A stretch of 64,000 nt of DNA from Sabellastarte sp. h YS-2021 (lineage: Eukaryota; Annelida; Polychaeta; Sabellida; Sabellidae). The stretch lies in assembly GCA_964017235.1 (NCBI GenBank), contig OZ024936.1:11508496-11572495 (forward strand), read 5' to 3'. How positions within the stretch are numbered: the first letter of the stretch is position 1; each line of letters starts with the position of its first letter. Below are positions 62,401 through 64,000 of this stretch, in pieces. The position numbers and the translations under genes were made by a program. The notes under the pieces were generated by a model. It saw only the letters and a program-made list of their open reading frames with translations, ran no database searches and was not told the DNA's origin.

Positions 62401-64000
62401 TCTGTGTCCGCCGCTGCGGCCAGATTGGTCGTCGGTGACATCAGGTAGCTATACATGCATCTGGAAATCCCCCAACTAAAATCAATGGGAAATATTGCAT
62501 TTGGCCGATTCTCTGTAAGCAAGCCACAAACACCCAACCCTTTTATATTGCATCAGTCTGTGGCTGCCTGAACTTACTATTTCTGGAGAAAAATCCAGAC
62601 CTTTTTCCCCGACCAAAATTTTGCTCGTGTAAGGTACGTACCCATGCTACAGAAATCTCCCAATTGAAATTAATGGGGAATCTTGTTTTTGTCTGTATCT
62701 CAAAAAAATAAACCATTTAACCCATACCCTGTTATATTGTATAAGATCGTGGGGTCACCCCCTCCCCACCTGTTCAAAAAAATCCGTGTCGGCCGCTGCA
62801 GCCGGATTGGTCGTCGGTGACATCAGGTAGCTATACATGCATCTGGAAATCCCCCAACTAAAATCAATGGGAAATATTGATTTTTGGCCGATTCTCTGTA
62901 AGCAAGCCACAAACACCCAACCCTTTTATATTGCATCAGTCTGTGGCTGCCTGAATGTACTATTTCTGGAGAAAAATCCAGACCTTTTTCCCCGACCAAA
63001 ATTTTGCTCGTGTAAGGTACGTACCCATGCTACAGAAATCTCCCAATTGAAATTAATGGGGAATCTTGTTTTTGTCTGTATCTCAAAAATAAACCATTTA
63101 ACCCATACCCTGTTATATTGTATAAGATCGTGGGGTCACCCCCTCCCCACCTGTTCAAAAAAATCCGTGTCCGCCGCTGCGGCCAGATTGGTCGTCGGTG
63201 ACATCAGGTAGCTATACATGCATCTGGAAATCCCCCAACTAAAATCAATGGGAAATATTGCATTTGGCCGATTCTCTGTAAGCAAGCCACAAACACCCAA
63301 CCCTTTTATATTGCATCAGTCTGTGGCTGCCTGAACTTACTATTTCTGGAGAAACATGCAGACCTTTTTCCCCGACCAAAATTTTGCTCGTGTAAGGTAC
63401 GTACCCATGCTACAGAAATCTCCCAATTGAAATTAATGGGGAATCTTGTTTTTGTCTGTATCTCAAAAAAATAAACCATTTAACCCATACCCTGTTATAT
63501 TGTATAAGATCGTGGGGTCACCCCCTCCCCACCTGTTCAAAAAAATCCGTGTCTGCCGCTGCGGCCAGATTGGTCGTCGGTGACATCAGGTAGCTATACA
63601 TGCATCTGGAAATCCCCCAACTAAAATCAATGGGAAATATTGCATTTGGCCGATTCTCTGTAAGCAAGCCACAAACACCCAACCCTTTTATATTGCATCA
63701 GTCTGTGGCTGCCTGAACTTACTATTTCTGGAGAAAAATCCAGACCTTTTTCCCCGACCAAAATTTTGCTCGTGTAAGGTACCCATGCTACAGAAATCTC
63801 CCAATTGAAATTAATGGGGAATCTTGTTTTTGTCTGTATCTCAAAAAAATAAACCATTTAACCCATACCCTGTTATATTGTATAAGATCGTGGGGTCACC
63901 CCCTCCCCACCTGTTCAAAAAAATCCGTGTCTGCCGCTGCGGCCAGATTGGTCGTCGGGGACATCAGGTAGCTATACATGCATCTGGAAATCCCCCAACT

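Larger units (their letters stand above)
40984..64000. repeat. 381-bp satellite DNA, right array (about 60 monomers)
   Basis: This is the same satellite in the same orientation and phase as the left array. It resumes inside a monomer just after the retrotransposon, at the CATTTAACCCATACCC segment, and runs off the end of the window. Landmark positions include 41116, 41878, 42259, 43403, 45689 and 59788. It carries variants that I do not see in the left array, such as CTCCCAACCTG in place of CTCCCCACCTG (for example 42950) and GCTTTTTCGCC in place of GCTTTTTGGCC (for example 43446). This side is dominated by its own higher-order repeat. No genes are present. Confidence 0.97.

Noticed and set aside
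1-64000. Roughly two hundred open frames of 60-151 residues in the satellite
   Set aside because: They are the same two or three frames re-read in each 381-bp monomer, overlap on opposite strands, shift with A-run length, and match no family I know. They are treated as by-products of the repeat.
1-64000. Ribosomal DNA, 5S, tRNA or SINE-derived tandem repeat
   Set aside because: I saw no conserved rRNA segment, no tRNA cloverleaf and no pol III A or B box in the monomer.
1-64000. CENP-B box in the monomer
   Set aside because: No stretch fits the TTCG....A..CGGG core on either strand. A centromeric role cannot be argued from this motif.

Overview
The window is a eukaryotic, non-genic heterochromatin-type region. 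It consists of two stretches of one tandem satellite with a monomer of about 381 bp. They lie at 1-35474 (about 93 monomers) and 40984-64000 (about 60 monomers), and a single 5.5-kb retrotransposon separates them. I see no host protein-coding gene, tRNA, rRNA or CRISPR array. The many short open frames in the satellite (a 77-residue frame on the minus strand and 121- or 124-residue frames on the plus strand) are the same stretch of repeat read again in each monomer, so they are not annotated as genes. The organism is most likely an animal, because DIRS elements are common in invertebrates and lower vertebrates. The species cannot be named from this sequence.

The satellite is highly homogeneous but carries diagnostic variants. 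These reveal layered higher-order repeats: 3-mers, 4-mers and 6-mers at the left, a 12- to 13-monomer pattern at about 12.7-22 kb, and a clean 4573-bp 12-mer (itself two related 6-mers) at 41.9-55.2 kb. A tandem 4-mer of type A-B-C-C follows at 55.2-59.4 kb. A large share of the variants are CpG to TpG/CpA changes, as expected if the array is or was CpG-methylated. Every monomer carries a CpG-rich dyad (CGGCCG-CTG-CGGCCG or a decayed form), a GGTACGTACC palindrome or its CpG-decayed form, and a C-rich/G-rich tract.

The insertion at 35475-40983 is a structurally complete DIRS-type tyrosine-recombinase retrotransposon in minus orientation. It has inverted terminal repeats (40799-40983 at its 5' end, 35475-35687 at its 3' end). 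It also has an internal complementary region (35732-35828) in which the two outer ends are joined head to tail, the hallmark of DIRS elements. Its coding capacity is dead. Reading from 5' to 3' on the minus strand I can follow a presumed Gag zone, then reverse transcriptase, RNase H, a DIRS-type methyltransferase-like segment and a partial tyrosine recombinase. All are broken by stops and frameshifts, and several catalytic positions are changed. It split one satellite monomer near an A-run and left the array phase intact, with no convincing target-site duplication.
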